DNA of 64,000 nucleotides, from positions 1-64,000 of the forward strand of contig NBAY01000082.1 of the NCBI GenBank assembly GCA_002794775.1, given 5' to 3'. Positions within the stretch are counted from its first letter, which is position 1. Each line of letters begins with the position of its first letter. This stretch comes from Porodaedalea pini (Eukaryota > Basidiomycota > Agaricomycetes > Hymenochaetales > Hymenochaetaceae). This document shows, one piece after another, positions 33,462 to 44,082 of the stretch. The translations under genes were made by a program, and so were the position numbers. The notes beneath the pieces are model-generated. The model worked only from the letters and a program-made list of their open reading frames with translations, made no database searches and had not been told where the DNA came from.

Positions 33462-34860
33462 CTATGCCTGACCACTCGCAAAATCCTGCGAATCAACGAC
33501 CTCTTCATCATTGTCTTCCTCCTCTACATAATCCTCCACCGTCGTCCTCCAAGTGTCTACGACTTCCTTGAAGGCTGATTCCTTCATTGTGCCCAGCTCA
33601 TTGGCAAGGAGATGACACTCGCCTGGTGCCATCATCTGCAGCATGCACTGCATGATCATCTTCCCTTGTGGGCACTTGTTTTTGAAGTGACCAAGCTGGC
33701 CACAGATCCAGCACACCCGTCATCATTGTGCCTCGTTCATCGAGACGTCCATTGGCTGGCCAGCTCCTCTGAAGGTGACGCCAGTCACATCGCATTTGTC
33801 AACATGGGAGGCTGCAATCTGATGGCAATCTGGGGGTGTCTGCTGTTGTTGCTGGCATGGTGAAAGTGGGAATGTGCAACCTCGCTGGATTGCGTGGATC
33901 TGTTGTTCACCCTGATTGATCTCGATTGCCTTCTTTTTCCAGGCATTGTATGTTGTCGGGACCGGCATTGACCTCAGTACTCCATGGACCACCTCGATGT
34001 TCATTGCATGCTTCAGGCGGTCACAGATGATGCCGTCGTCTGTCAGCCCCGCTCTTGTGATGACAATGTCGAGTTTCTGGAAGAACTTGTTGGTGGTGAG
34101 GCCCTTCTGAACCTTGGTTTGGAACTCTGCTAGCACCTTTTCCTTCCAGTTTGGGTTGTCAAACGAGGTGTCCAGGCATTCCTGGAACCTGGTCCAACTA
34201 TCAGTGAAGGTTATGATGCCAGCTGTCATTGATTCCTCCATGTAGTTTTGCGCCCACATCGCTTCATTGCTGCCCTTTAGGTAAGAGAGGGCAATATAGA
34301 TCTTGCTTTCCAACGTGGGGTATCTGTTCGGGTTTGCAGAGACAAAAAGGAGGACTTCCTGTTTGAAGTCCAGGTAGTCATCACCACCAGTGAATTCACG
34401 TGGTCGGGCAATGTCGATATTGGGGGTCAGGGCGGCCCCTTGACCCACTGGGGTGTTTGCTGCAGCTGCAGTGAATGCACCTGTGATGATTGCTGTGATC
34501 TGCTCTAGCTGCTGTTGGCTGAAGCCTGTCGACATTGTTTTGGGCATCAGCATCGAAGGTTCAGGTGGTGTCGGTGGTGATGAGTCCCTATGGGTTTCAC
34601 AGTATGGACCTGGGGTCAATGGTAACATCACAGTCGACGTTGACGGTGTGGGCGATGGGGGGATGGCTGGGGACCACCTGGCTCTTTTCCCTTCTGCTGT
34701 TGTCGAGTACCAGCATTTGTTGATATCGCTGTACCAGATCTCGTGTATGATGCCACTATTGTCAGTTGCGACATAACTTGGTTGATCTGGGTCCCACTAT
34801 GCTGACAAAGGGAGGGCTCAACGCTGTTCCTCAGTGATATCTATCTTGTCTAAGATGGCA
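33462..34860 (-). pseudogene. gag: E3 Gag with zinc knuckle, broken
   Basis: From 34631 the minus strand reads a Pro-rich segment, FSQQQLEQITAIITGAF, then a capsid-like region (IARPREFTGGDDYLDFKQEV) to 33723. Two adjacent stops follow, then the zinc knuckle CWICGQLGHFKNKC (33716-33670) and an acidic tail to 33462. Similarity to E6 Gag also extends upstream of 34631 (SYVATDNSG, RARWSPAIPPSP), so the protein starts before the first ATG in the core frame, perhaps near 34860. The start is unresolved. Confidence 0.78.
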
Positions 34861-35245
34861 GGGGAACAGGGATCGGTTGTTCGTTCAATCTAGGGTTATG
34901 CCAATGTTGAACTGGTTCATCAGCAAAGTTGATAACGAGGTGGTAGGAGCCGAGCGAGATAACAAATGATAGCATTGACAATGCTTGTACTCATCTAGTT
35001 ACCCACGTCCATGTCAGATGCGTGCTCCACCAGAGGCTAACATGGAGCACCAGGGTCAGGAAAGGTCGGTTGAGAAATTTATGTAATACACGAACGTCCG
35101 AGAACGTCCGGGCAGGGTTGAGGGTTGTCGTTTAGGGGGTTTACATGTCAAGTCCGTCGAGGGGAGCACTCCTCTAGACTGAGTGAAGGCGAGTCGACAG
35201 CAACAACGTATGCTGGGGATAAGCCTAGGTGGGGTTCTGCTTTTA
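34861..35245 (-). other. E3 untranslated leader
   Basis: It lies between the 5' LTR and gag. The first bases on the element strand, TAAAAGCAGAACCCCACC, are conserved in E6 (TAAAAGAAGAACCTCACC) and may include the primer site. No gene is seen. Confidence 0.5.
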
Positions 35246-35676
35246 TGTTAGGCGGGAGTCCAGGAGATGACTTGGACTGGGCAGGCCTCGGCTGACTGTC
35301 ATCTGGGACATGCTATACTCAAGTGGGGACTCGGGACATGCTGTTCTCAGGCTAGGTTGTCGCAGAGGTAAGAGGATTAATACAATATACTCTACTACAG
35401 GAGGGGGACATGGTCTCACCTAGGTCATCATGGAGGTAAGAGGAAAAGCAGAACAGATGTTCAGATGTGATTCCTCTTCCTTATATACAGCAATCACCTT
35501 GTGAGAACTGGTTGCCCAATTATCTAAGATTACATAAAGGGAGCAGAATGGAACAAATGAAGGTCATGTGAAAGGAGTATGGGAAATGATTGAAAAGATG
35601 ATTGATTATAATGAAAAAGGGCGATTAAAAGAAAAGAAGTGATAAAAGGGGAAATAAAAGAGTTCGAGTCCTAACA
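35246..35676 (-). repeat. E3 5' LTR
   Basis: A 431 bp repeat with ends TGTTAGGC and CCTAACA, matching 13658-15090 without insert G. TTATATAC near 35490, read in reverse, is the promoter-like element. The T2 transposase abuts base 35677. Confidence 0.88.
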
Positions 35677-35930
35677 TCAGCCAGGTCTTGTGCATGGTTG
35701 ATAAGGGTCATCTGTCTCAGAAAAATCTGCATTACTTCGCTGCACAGAATGAACTGAAATCCCAAGGTCATGTGCAATTGACGCATTTGGGACATGGTGT
35801 TTCTTCAGTTGCTTCACAGCACAAATTTTCATTGGTGTACAGACAACCATCTTTTCAAACTGGTCAGCATGAATTGAGACAAAATACTCATGCCTTACTT
35901 ACAGGTACTGTGAGTTTGTAAGTTATCATT
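35677..35930 (-). pseudogene. T2 transposase, N-terminal part
   Basis: The minus strand encodes the DNA-binding region of a Tc1-like transposase, with a helix-turn-helix reading LKKHHVPNASIAHDLGISV. It ends with CTRPG at 35677, where E3 is inserted. The next residues (RPPKLTEQE) continue at 13657 on the other side of E3, 22 kb away in the window. This continuity, with the 5 bp TSD, defines the E3 insertion point. The true start codon was not resolved. Confidence 0.75.
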
Positions 35931-36178
35931 AAGTGAAGAAATGGTGCAAGGTGCACATTTGTTGTCTCAGCCTAATCGGGAAAGCAAGCTGTTACATAAA
36001 ACTAGGGCACTTCCTCGTGACATACTGAACGGAATGCTCTCAAATTTCACTCAAATATGTCAAACATAGTGATGAACTATTTCAAATTTTTGGATGGATT
36101 TTCAATGCATTTTCAGGGTTCTATAAACAAAATACTGCTCAAAGAGGGGGGGTGACAGTATTTTTACTCACTACTGTA

Positions 36179-36320
36179 GAATTGACCAGGTTGAAACTAA
36201 GAGATAAGTATAGGAGAACTACCTATTTATATATCCTATTGTGGCTGCACATAGATCAGAGAAACTACTACTATAGATAGTAAGGAACAGAATGTCACAG
36301 AATGTCATGGAACATGTGAA
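36179..36320 (-). repeat. Family-A LTR remnant, right part
   Basis: This continues the LTR interrupted at 5563. It matches 45548 onward (GAATTGACCAGGT, GATAAGTA, CTACTTATATA-like promoter region, GCTGCGCATGGACC-like block). Similarity fades after about 36320, so the far end of this LTR is lost or too diverged to see. Confidence 0.65.
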
Positions 36321-36595
36321 AAAATCACTCATAAATGTAGATCTAGGATTGACAGATTAGCATATCAGATATAGCAAGATCAACATCCTGCAACCAATCA
36401 TGCAGAATCCATAGAAACACCTAGAACAGGCAAGACAAGCATATCCATTCAAGGACAGAGAAGTTACACTACAATGTTACAAATGCAGACAAGCCTGTGA
36501 ACTACAAGAGACCTTACAATTCACAGTATTTTATCATTATGGGAGAACAGTAGACTATGTACTACATACAAGTCACAGTGAGTTGATAAACATGT
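36321..36595. other. Unassigned repeat-like stretch
   Basis: AT-rich and CpG-free. A plus-strand frame reads FKDREVTLQCYKCRQACEL at about 36455, but it is short and unsupported. It ends at the E7 LTR. Confidence 0.3.
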
Positions 36596-36960
36596 TGTTA
36601 GGCAGAAGTTTGGGCAGGATCTCAAACTAGGCAGGCTTTGGCTGACTGTCATCTGGGACATGCTATAACTCAAGCAGGGACTCAGGACATGTTTTACTCA
36701 GGCTAGGTTGTCACAGAGGTAAGAGGAAAAGCAGAACAAGAAGTTCAAACACTTTCCCCTACCTTATAAGTGAACAACTATGAGATAATATTATCTAAGA
36801 ACTGAGTAGTTTATGTCATGAGCATCGAGAATGTTGTGAATAATGTAAGCATGGAAAATGATTGGAAAGGTGTGTTAAATATAATGAAAAGGAGCAAATA
36901 AAAGAAAAGAAATAGTAAAAGGAAAAGTAAGATTAAAAGGGAAAAGTTCAAGTCCTGACA
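36596..36960 (-). repeat. E7 3' LTR (family C), CpG-depleted and shortened
   Basis: It begins TGTTAGGCAGAAG and ends GTCCTGACA. It shares the TGACTGTCATCTGGGACATG and AGGTAAGAGGAAAAGCAGAAC blocks with the E3 LTRs but lacks about 65 bp. A C-rich tract (polypurine tract on the element strand) follows directly. Confidence 0.8.
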
Positions 36961-37179
36961 TTACCCTCCCTTCAAGGTTGGGTATCTCAACCAACTGTAA
37001 CCATAGTCTTCTAGTTCAGTGTCAACAAAGATTGGACAAAGATGTTGACAAGGGATATTGAGTTTTTGAGGAGCGCTGGGGTGTTTCTGATAGAAATTAG
37101 TGATCACCTCCTTTGCATTCTCACTAAAGTCTATCTCAAGCTGCCAGGTTGGTTTGTCGTATCTGACCCACTTGATGAG
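36961..37179 (-). pseudogene. pol: E7 Pol C-terminus (chromodomain end), truncated by E4
   Basis: The minus strand reads LIKWVRYDKPTWQLEIDFSE and on to YPTLKGG, the chromodomain end of a family-C element. It is cut at 37179 by the family-A LTR of E4. The rest of E7 was not found in the window. Confidence 0.7.
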
Positions 37180-37623
37180 TGTCAGTAATAGACTATGGAT
37201 AGCTCAAAGAAGTAACTAGGTCACACAGAACTTAGTCAGAGGAAAAGAGGATAGAGAAAATAATAAGCCAGGAGGAGCTGATGCAGCATAAGGATAAGGG
37301 ATAGCTTCTAGATGTAGCCAGATAGAATTGACTAGGTTGAAACTAGAAAATAAGTATAGGGACACTACCTACTTATATACTCTTCTGAGGCTGTGCACAG
37401 ATTAGGGATTTAGCTACTACATATGAATAGATGAAAGAAAGTCATAGAACATCATAGAACAATAGTGGCATAGGATCAGTCAGTGAGTAATAAGAGTATA
37501 AGAAAGGGCATAATGGATGTGAGTAAGCTGAGATAAGTGTGATTAGTAATGATAAATAAGATAAGATATGATAAGATAAAGGAAAATGATAAGAAAATGA
37601 AAATAATTAAATTGTCCCTAACA
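37180..37623 (-). repeat. E4 3' LTR (family A)
   Basis: It begins TGTCAGTAATAG and ends GTCCCTAACA. It matches the LTRs of E5 and E1 over its full 444 bp, with strong CpG loss. Right after it, ATGACCCTCTCCTTTAAGG is the reverse of the polypurine tract region seen in E1. Confidence 0.82.
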
Positions 37624-37795
37624 TGACCCTCTCCTTTAAGGTGAGCATCCCAATCACCCATGTCCCCTGCCCTGGAACTTACTAGCCCACCACTGTGCCA
37701 CTCCTTCCTGTACTTCAGGCTCTGTCATCTCAAACCTAGGTCAGAATGGTATTTATGACATTTCCAAGGTGTTGAGAGTACGAGGAGCACTGAGA

Positions 37796-39529
37796 TGAAA
37801 GGAAATTTTTGCACATTCGGAAACGTCGATCAAGGCAGATCATCATTGATCATACACGTGATTACATGGTCACCTGATCTTGACGGATACTTGCCCAGGC
37901 AAAAATCCGTCAGTCACAGTCATGCTACACCGTCACACCTTGTGACATGGCACACAAACGTCAAGAAAGCAAAGGACAACCTATGGAGGTTGATTCCCAA
38001 TGCACCAAGTGCATGCTACTACAGAACATAGCACAGAAGGTCCCAGAACTCCTGAAGACAATAGGATTAATGGACCAGGATGTCACATTATGAGCACACA
38101 AGTGGGAAGGCCAATCCCCATACTTTGAAACAGGACAGGCAATCTACTATCGAGATGCCAAGACATATAAAGTCCACATCAGTAAAGAAGAACGTGGCAT
38201 GGAGAACTACAAATGGGATACAGTCATCCAATACAATAAGGAGCCACACGAAGAATGCAGGAACTGCAAGATGATGATACGAATACCTACCCCGAGTCCA
38301 GTACAAGGGAATGACATACCGATACACATAACGACAGCACTCAAGCACTGTTGGGCATACCTCAGGGACATAAAGCATCAAGGCACAATTACGCTATACA
38401 AATTTGAGCACGTGTCAGGAAGACGAACATTCAAGATCACTCTAGCCTTAGGAGTACATAACCCACCGTTCACAATGGAGACATGTCTCAGTGGAGCAGC
38501 CCTATCACCGAATGGATCTGACACTGAATGTCGATCCAAGAATAACTCATGGGTCCACATGGTTATCCCCAATGGATTTGAATGGGAGGAATGACCACCC
38601 AAGCGCAGCAATGCCATCTGATAGGCTATGCAGTGCCACAACCGAGGAAGACACTTCGAGAAGCAGGGAAGTAAAGCCCCGATATAGAAGCACCTGGGAG
38701 AAGCAGGAAGTTAATTAAACCAAAGCATGTGGAGAACGTGGGAGCCCAACTACCAAATCAGTGATGTACTCACTCGAGCGCGCGGGTCATGACATCATGT
38801 GACTCACGCCCGCAGCCAAGTTGCAGAAAGCAAGCAAACCATTGGACAGAGTACATGTGCATACATCCCCACTGCAGCAGCCAAGTGCTGTGGCCACCTG
38901 AAACATAGGAAGGAGACGGAAGGGCATCTGGTTGGACAGAACGTAAAGAAATTAGAAATTCAGTAGGCTATATAAGGCCGAGTAACTAGCACCCCAGATC
39001 CCCATTCTCTATCGCTTTTACAGTACGGTTTTAGCTACCTGCATAGCTATCTTCTTACCCCTACCTCTACATCTATAACTACCACTGTGTAACATCCTCC
39101 TTGGTTGAATAACGAGTCCGCCCCATACTGGGTTGAGGATTTGTCCCAAGTTGAATAAGGATTGACTTTGATTGAGTAGACCCTCAGCTACGCCACACTT
39201 AGAAGGCTCCTCTCATTGTCCACAGAACCAAGTCTGGTTGAGTGCATCTTGGCTATGCCAAGCCTTGCAGTCTGCCTCCTAGACAACATCGCAGCATAAC
39301 CAAACGTCTCTCGACCCTCTAGGGCATTACCTCCCCTATCTGCTGTAACTAAGTGCTTTCAATACCAACCTCAGGTTCCACCTGATAAGGGCAGCGAAGG
39401 AGAAGCTGGTTACGGGATCGGTCGAAGAAAAGTAAAGTCGTCTCGGTAATACACCACTCAGAGGACCATACAGTCCGGAAGGCAACACCTTCGTGGTTAA
39501 AGAATTGGAATATTTGCCCGACCCTAACA
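37796..39529 (+). mobile_element. Insert H: 1.73 kb insertion with perfect TGAGA target copies
   Basis: Flanked by TGAGA on both sides (37791-37795, 39530-39534). Ends are TGAAAGG and CCCTAACA. A TATA box (GGCTATATAAGGCCG) is at about 38971, followed by a pyrimidine-rich start region. This fits a long solo LTR or a small non-autonomous LTR element. It keeps more CpG than its host E4, so it is younger. It contains an unrecognised ORF. Confidence 0.7.
38093..38594 (+). CDS. Unrecognised ORF inside insert H, about 166 codons
   Basis: The frame is open from just after a TGA at about 38090 to the stop at 38594. It reads AHKWEGQSPYFETGQAIYYR, then MENYKWDTVIQYNKEP, a CRNCKMM pair of Cys, and ends MVIPNGFEWEE. 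An ATG is at 38199, and the upstream TGA may itself be a decayed CGA, so the real protein could be longer. I recognise no family. It lies upstream of the TATA box, so if H is an LTR it is in the U3 part. Confidence 0.3.
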
Positions 39530-39906
39530 TGAGATTTGATTTGTAGAACTCATTGATGGCCTTCTGAGAGTTCGTCAAATTCTCAAGCAGCTCCCAAGTG
39601 CATTCTTCATTTGGATATCCCTTCCAGTGTACAAGGTATTTGAGCTTTCCCCACACCAGCTTGGAGTCAATAATTTTCTCAACCTCATATTTCAGCACAT
39701 TGTCAATGATATCAGGTAGAGGTGAAGGATCACATTTCTATAAAGCATACTGGGGTTCAATGTAGAGGGAGAGGAGTACTTCATTGAAAACTGAATAGAC
39801 CTTCTTCCATGTGTAGGGAAGTTTAAGCCTATATGCTGACATGCCAATTTTCTTTTCAATGACAAAGAGTCCATATCACTTGTCTCCTAGCTTCTTCATA
39901 GGGTGG

Positions 39907-41358
39907 TATCATGATGTAGACTCTTTTGTGGACTGAATGGTTGACTCAAGGGCAAATTTATGTTCTTCCTAAGGGAGACTGTGGTAACTCAATAGTTGAG
40001 GAAGGACAATCAAATAGAATTAGAGTGATCAAATGTTCGAGACGGCAGCTCTACTGGTCTAGAGGCTTTACCAAAGCACTCAAATCTATCAGGATCAAGC
40101 TTGCAATGTAGACTCTATAACTAGAGTGATGGAAATCTGAAGCTGGGGTAGGTGTAGAGTGGTAACAAGCTTCCCTGAGTGATTCAAATGTGTGGTTAGT
40201 ACTTGTCAAGTGTTCAAATGCACTTGAAATGCACTCGAAACCTTCTGCACATATTCCAACATGCTCAAGCAGCTTCTCAGTAGGTAACAAATATGTGATG
40301 TGGTGGAGATAGATAGGTGTGATGCTCTGGTTGAGTGTGCCAGGCACTTGAAGCCTTGGGATACCAATTTCAAGCATATGTGGTGAATCAAATGCACTGT
40401 TTGAGCAGTTGAGGAAGCTTGGTAGGACTGAGTAGAGATGATCTGAAGGTGTGAATGACTTATTGGATTTGGGGTGTGTGCTGTGGACTAAACTGGGGCT
40501 GTGTTCCCTTCTAGAACAAGTACAAAGGTGTGCACTATTTATACTCTAGATGAAATGAGCTTGGTATCAAAGTTGAGTGTATATACAGAGGTAGAGGAGT
40601 GTGTGCAGTGTGTGTCCAAGTCAGAATAGTCATGTGTTAGGGATGGAATGACTTGAGAACATGATAAATCATGAACTTGAAGGGGAATAATAGTTTGACA
40701 TCAACGAAAAAACCAATGAAAACCAAGAAACTTATCATATGTGCTTCAAACAACTCTATTTGAACATCCCCAAGCATCCCCAAGGGTGTGATGGTGACAC
40801 ATGTGCATCATAAGAGTGATTGACAATGATAAATAACACTCAAACCACATGGAGAACATGGGGAACAATAGAATCTGGTTGTTTGAGCATGATTCATTGA
40901 GCAGTGATCGCTCAAGGCCTGTTCAAGCAACCCATGCTCAAATCCAATGCTTTCCCTGACCCCAATCGCATGATCTGGCTGCATTGCAAGTGTTCAAGCA
41001 AGTGAATGTAAAATGAAAAGAGTGCTTGAGTACATATATAGTGGGATATGGGATGAATATAAAGGAAATGAAGCATTTGAGTGTGAATAGGAAGTGGTAT
41101 AAGTGATTGAATGGGTGTATGAAGGCATTCAAATGTATTTCTGAGGTCACTAATAGATAAAATGAAAGTTTCGAAGGTATACTGACACTTAAATGGGTGA
41201 GTGTGACTATTCAAGCACACAAAATGTGAAGTATAAGATAGAAAGTGATGAAACAAAGTGCTTGACTGTGTTTATGGGATTTGTATCTGTATATTATAAT
41301 AAATAAAGTGGGTGGTATACTGGGATGGCTGATGCTTAAGTATGAATCAAGCACTACA
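39907..41358 (-). repeat. Family-D LTR D3, CpG-depleted
   Basis: A 1452 bp copy of D2 in the same orientation, starting TATCATGATGTAGACTC and ending AGCACTACA. Nearly every CpG of D1/D2 appears as TG or CA. The left flank GTGG could be a decayed GCGG; the right flank TCTC does not match it, so one side has been rearranged. Confidence 0.75.
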
Positions 41359-42630
41359 TCTCCTTGGGGGACCCCCCAAAAAAGTAGTTTGTGTAGGAGG
41401 AAGGGGAACAGAAAAGGTGTTGAAGAAAAGGTGTTAAAGAGGAAGAGACGTAACTAGAGGAGCCATGGCAGCAAGCACTGTCTCCAGTTGGCAGGTGTGA
41501 GCCTGAAGAGGTGCTCTTACACAGGGCACATAGTCCAGGTGCCAAGGAAGGACAGCAATTGACATGAGAGTGTAGTAACAGGTGTGGTGGCAAGCAGGCT
41601 TGATACAGTTCAAGGCAAGTTCGCTGGCAACATAGTGTAGTTCACTGATGACAGCATGAGATGGGATGTGGTTGGAAAGGTGAAGTCATTAAAAGAGGAT
41701 ATGAGTGGCAGCATTGATCATAAGTCCATGCTTGAAGAGACCTTGCCATTGTTGTTTGTGTACTCCTGTGTGGTGGAGGAGGTCATCGACCATCAGCAAG
41801 CAGCCATACTTATCATTGAAGGTAATAATGAAGTGGATGAGCCAGTAGTGGACATTGGCAAGGTTGTCTGAGGCACACAGGTGAAGGACGACATCTGGGA
41901 CTGAATGGTGAGAGCCAGACAATGAGACCTGAGAGTGCCTAGGCGAGTGGTGCATGGTCAATGAGAGTGAATGAATGTTCAAAAGGTAGAAAATGTGACA
42001 AAAGAGATGAAGAAAGAAGAGAGTAGGATCAGAGATAGAGAATATAGAAAGAAAAACTACTCTCCCCCTTCAAAGGTGGGAAAGTGAAGTTTAAATAGTA
42101 GATATGAAACAGATCATGTGAGAGGAATGATAAGGCCAAAAGGGGTATTGGAGATGGAGAATAGAGAGACTTTGAGAAAAGGAGAAAAGGAATGAGGGGA
42201 CTAATAAGATGTAATGATGGTATATGAGGTAGAATGATAGAGGAGTGATATGAGAGATTAATTAGAAAGGTATTCAAGCTTGCCATCATCAAGGGATGAG
42301 AGAGGGCTGGGTAACTGGTGTGAAGCAGTTGGATCAAGTGTGCATTTGAAGTCAGAGAACAGGTTGGATAAGATGAGCCATTAGACCTGGCAATCCAGTT
42401 GTGCAGTAGGATTGCAGAGTATGGCATCAAGAGCAACCACTTGTTCATTTAGTTCAGAAAGCAGTTTGTGGGTGCATTGGATGTGTTCAAAGATCAAAAG
42501 ATTGACATGTTTATACAAGATGGACACAGATTCAGCAGCCTGAATGGACAGGCAAGTATCTTTGAGTTCTTGGCGGAGAGTGTTGAGCTGTGTATAGGTC
42601 TGTATAGCGTGCTCAATAGACTCGACACAG
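41359..42630 (-). pseudogene. Degraded retroelement: end of gag-like ORF, polypurine tract and LTR-like part
   Basis: On the minus strand 42630-42400 reads a coiled-coil end (QTYTQLNTLRQELKD, LLSELNEQVVALDAIL) that continues the ORF interrupted by D4. Near 42060-42075 a minus-strand CTTTGAAGGGGGAGAG tract precedes an LTR-like stretch that runs left into D3. It is strongly CpG-poor. The family is not recognised. Confidence 0.4.
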
Positions 42631-44082
42631 TGTAGTGCTCGATTTGCACTTAGGCATCAGCCATCCCAGCATACCACCCACTTTATTTATTATAATATAC
42701 AGACAAAAACCTCATAAACACAGTTGAGCACTTCATTGTATCAAGTTCTATCTTATACTTCACATTTCGTGTGCTCGAATGGTCACACTCACCCATTTGA
42801 GTGTCAGTATACCTTCAAATCTTTCATATTATCTCTTAGTGGCCTCAGAAATACATTTGAATACCTTCATACACCCATTTGGATGCTTATACCACTTCCT
42901 ATTTGCACTCGAACACTTCATTTCCTTTATATTCATCCCATATCCTGCTATACATGCACTTGAGCACTCTATCCACTTTACATTCACTTGTTCGAACACT
43001 CATAATGCTGCCAGATCACATGATTGGGGTCAGGGAAAGCATTGGATTTGAGCATGGGTCACTCAAACGGGCCTTGGGCTGTTGACACTCAATGTATCAT
43101 GCCCAAATGACTGGATTCTGTTATTCCTCATGTTCTCCATGTAGTTTGAGTGTTATTTATCATTGTCTATCACTTCTATGATGTGCATGCATCACCATCA
43201 TGCCCTTAGGGACATTTGGGGACATTCAAACAGAGTTGTTTGGAGCATACATGATAAGTTGCTTGGTTTCATTGGTCTCTTCATTGATGTCAAACCATTA
43301 TTCCTCTTCAAGTTCATGATTTATCATGTTCTTGAGTCATTCCATCCCTAACACATGACTATTCTGACTCAGACACACACTCCACACACTCCTCTACCTC
43401 CATATGTATGCTTGACTTTGGTACTGAGCTCATTTTGCCTATGGTATAAATAGTGCACACCTTTGTACTCATTCTATAGAGGGAATACAGCCCCAGTTCA
43501 CTCCCCAGTACATATTTCGGATCCCATAAGTTGTTCACACCTTCAGATCATCTCTGCTCAGTTCTACCAAGCTTCCTCAACCACTCAAACAGTGCATTCG
43601 ACTCACCACATATGTTCAAAATCAGTATCCCAAGGCTTTGAGCACCAGACACACCCAATAGGGGATTGTACCTGCATATCTCCACTGTGTCACATGTTCG
43701 CTACCTACTAAGAAGGTGCTCGAGCATGTTAGAATATGTGTGAAGGGTTTTGAGCACATTTTTGAGTGCATTTGAACACTCAATGAGTGCCAACTGCAGA
43801 TTAAAATCACCCAGGGAAGCTTTATACAGCTCTGCACCTACTTCAACTTCAGATTTCAATTGTTCTAGTCACAGAGTCTGCATTGGGAGCTCAATTCTGA
43901 CAGATTTGAGCACTTTGACAAAGCCTCTGGACCAGTAGAGCCCCTGTCTCGAATGTTCAATCACTCCATTTCTATTTGACTGTCCTTCCTCAACTATCAA
44001 GTCACTGCAGTCTCCCTTGGGAAGAATATAGATTTGCCCTCAAGTTGACCATACAGTCTACAAAAGAGTCTACATCATGATA
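42631..44082 (+). repeat. Family-D LTR D4, CpG-depleted
   Basis: A 1452 bp copy of D1 in the same orientation, ending CATCATGATA. Flanks are ACAG (42627-42630) and GCGG (44083-44086), which differ by transitions and would both derive from GCGG. Removing it rejoins a minus-strand coiled coil (NKLKAHR to VESIEHAIQTY). Confidence 0.75.

Larger units (their letters stand above)
13658..35676 (-). mobile_element. Ty3/gypsy chromovirus E3 (family C), split by G, E2 and F
   Basis: A minus-strand LTR element. Its 5' LTR is at 35246-35676 and its 3' LTR is at 13658-15090, the latter interrupted by insert G. LTR ends are TGTTAGG and CCTAACA on the plus strand. The flanking 5 bp copies are TCGGC (13653-13657) and TCAGC (35677-35681), one CpG-type transition apart, and the T2 transposase reads across them. 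The pol gene is interrupted by F at the protease and by E2 in the chromodomain. Stops and a lost RT active site make it dead. Closest relative: E6 (53735-59956). Confidence 0.88.
5564..36176 (-). mobile_element. Tc1/mariner element T2, expanded to 30.6 kb by nested insertions
   Basis: The ends are inverted repeats of about 31 bp. The left begins CAGTAGCATGCGAAAATTCT at 5564. The right, read on the minus strand from 36176, begins CAGTAGTGAGTAAAAATACT. Both lead into GTCACCCCCCC and are flanked by TA, the standard Tc1/mariner target duplication (5562-5563 and 36177-36178). The element's own sequence is 5564-6252, 13231-13657 and 35677-36176, about 1.6 kb in total, which is the usual Tc1 size. 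The rest is E1 (6253-13230) and E3 (13658-35676). One minus-strand transposase reads across all three pieces. Confidence 0.85.
37624..39906 (-). pseudogene. pol: E4 integrase C-terminus and chromodomain, split by H and truncated by D3
   Basis: Two pieces, 39906-39535 and 37790-37624, give on the minus strand the integrase C-terminal domain (KKIGMSAYRLKLPYTWKKV), the chromodomain (LKYEVEKIIDSKLVWGKLKY, LVHWKGYPNEECTWE) and the tail (LNTLEMS). Insert H lies between FYKS and the tail. The 5' part is missing beyond D3. At one site E4 keeps Trp (TGG) where E1 has TGA. Confidence 0.75.
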
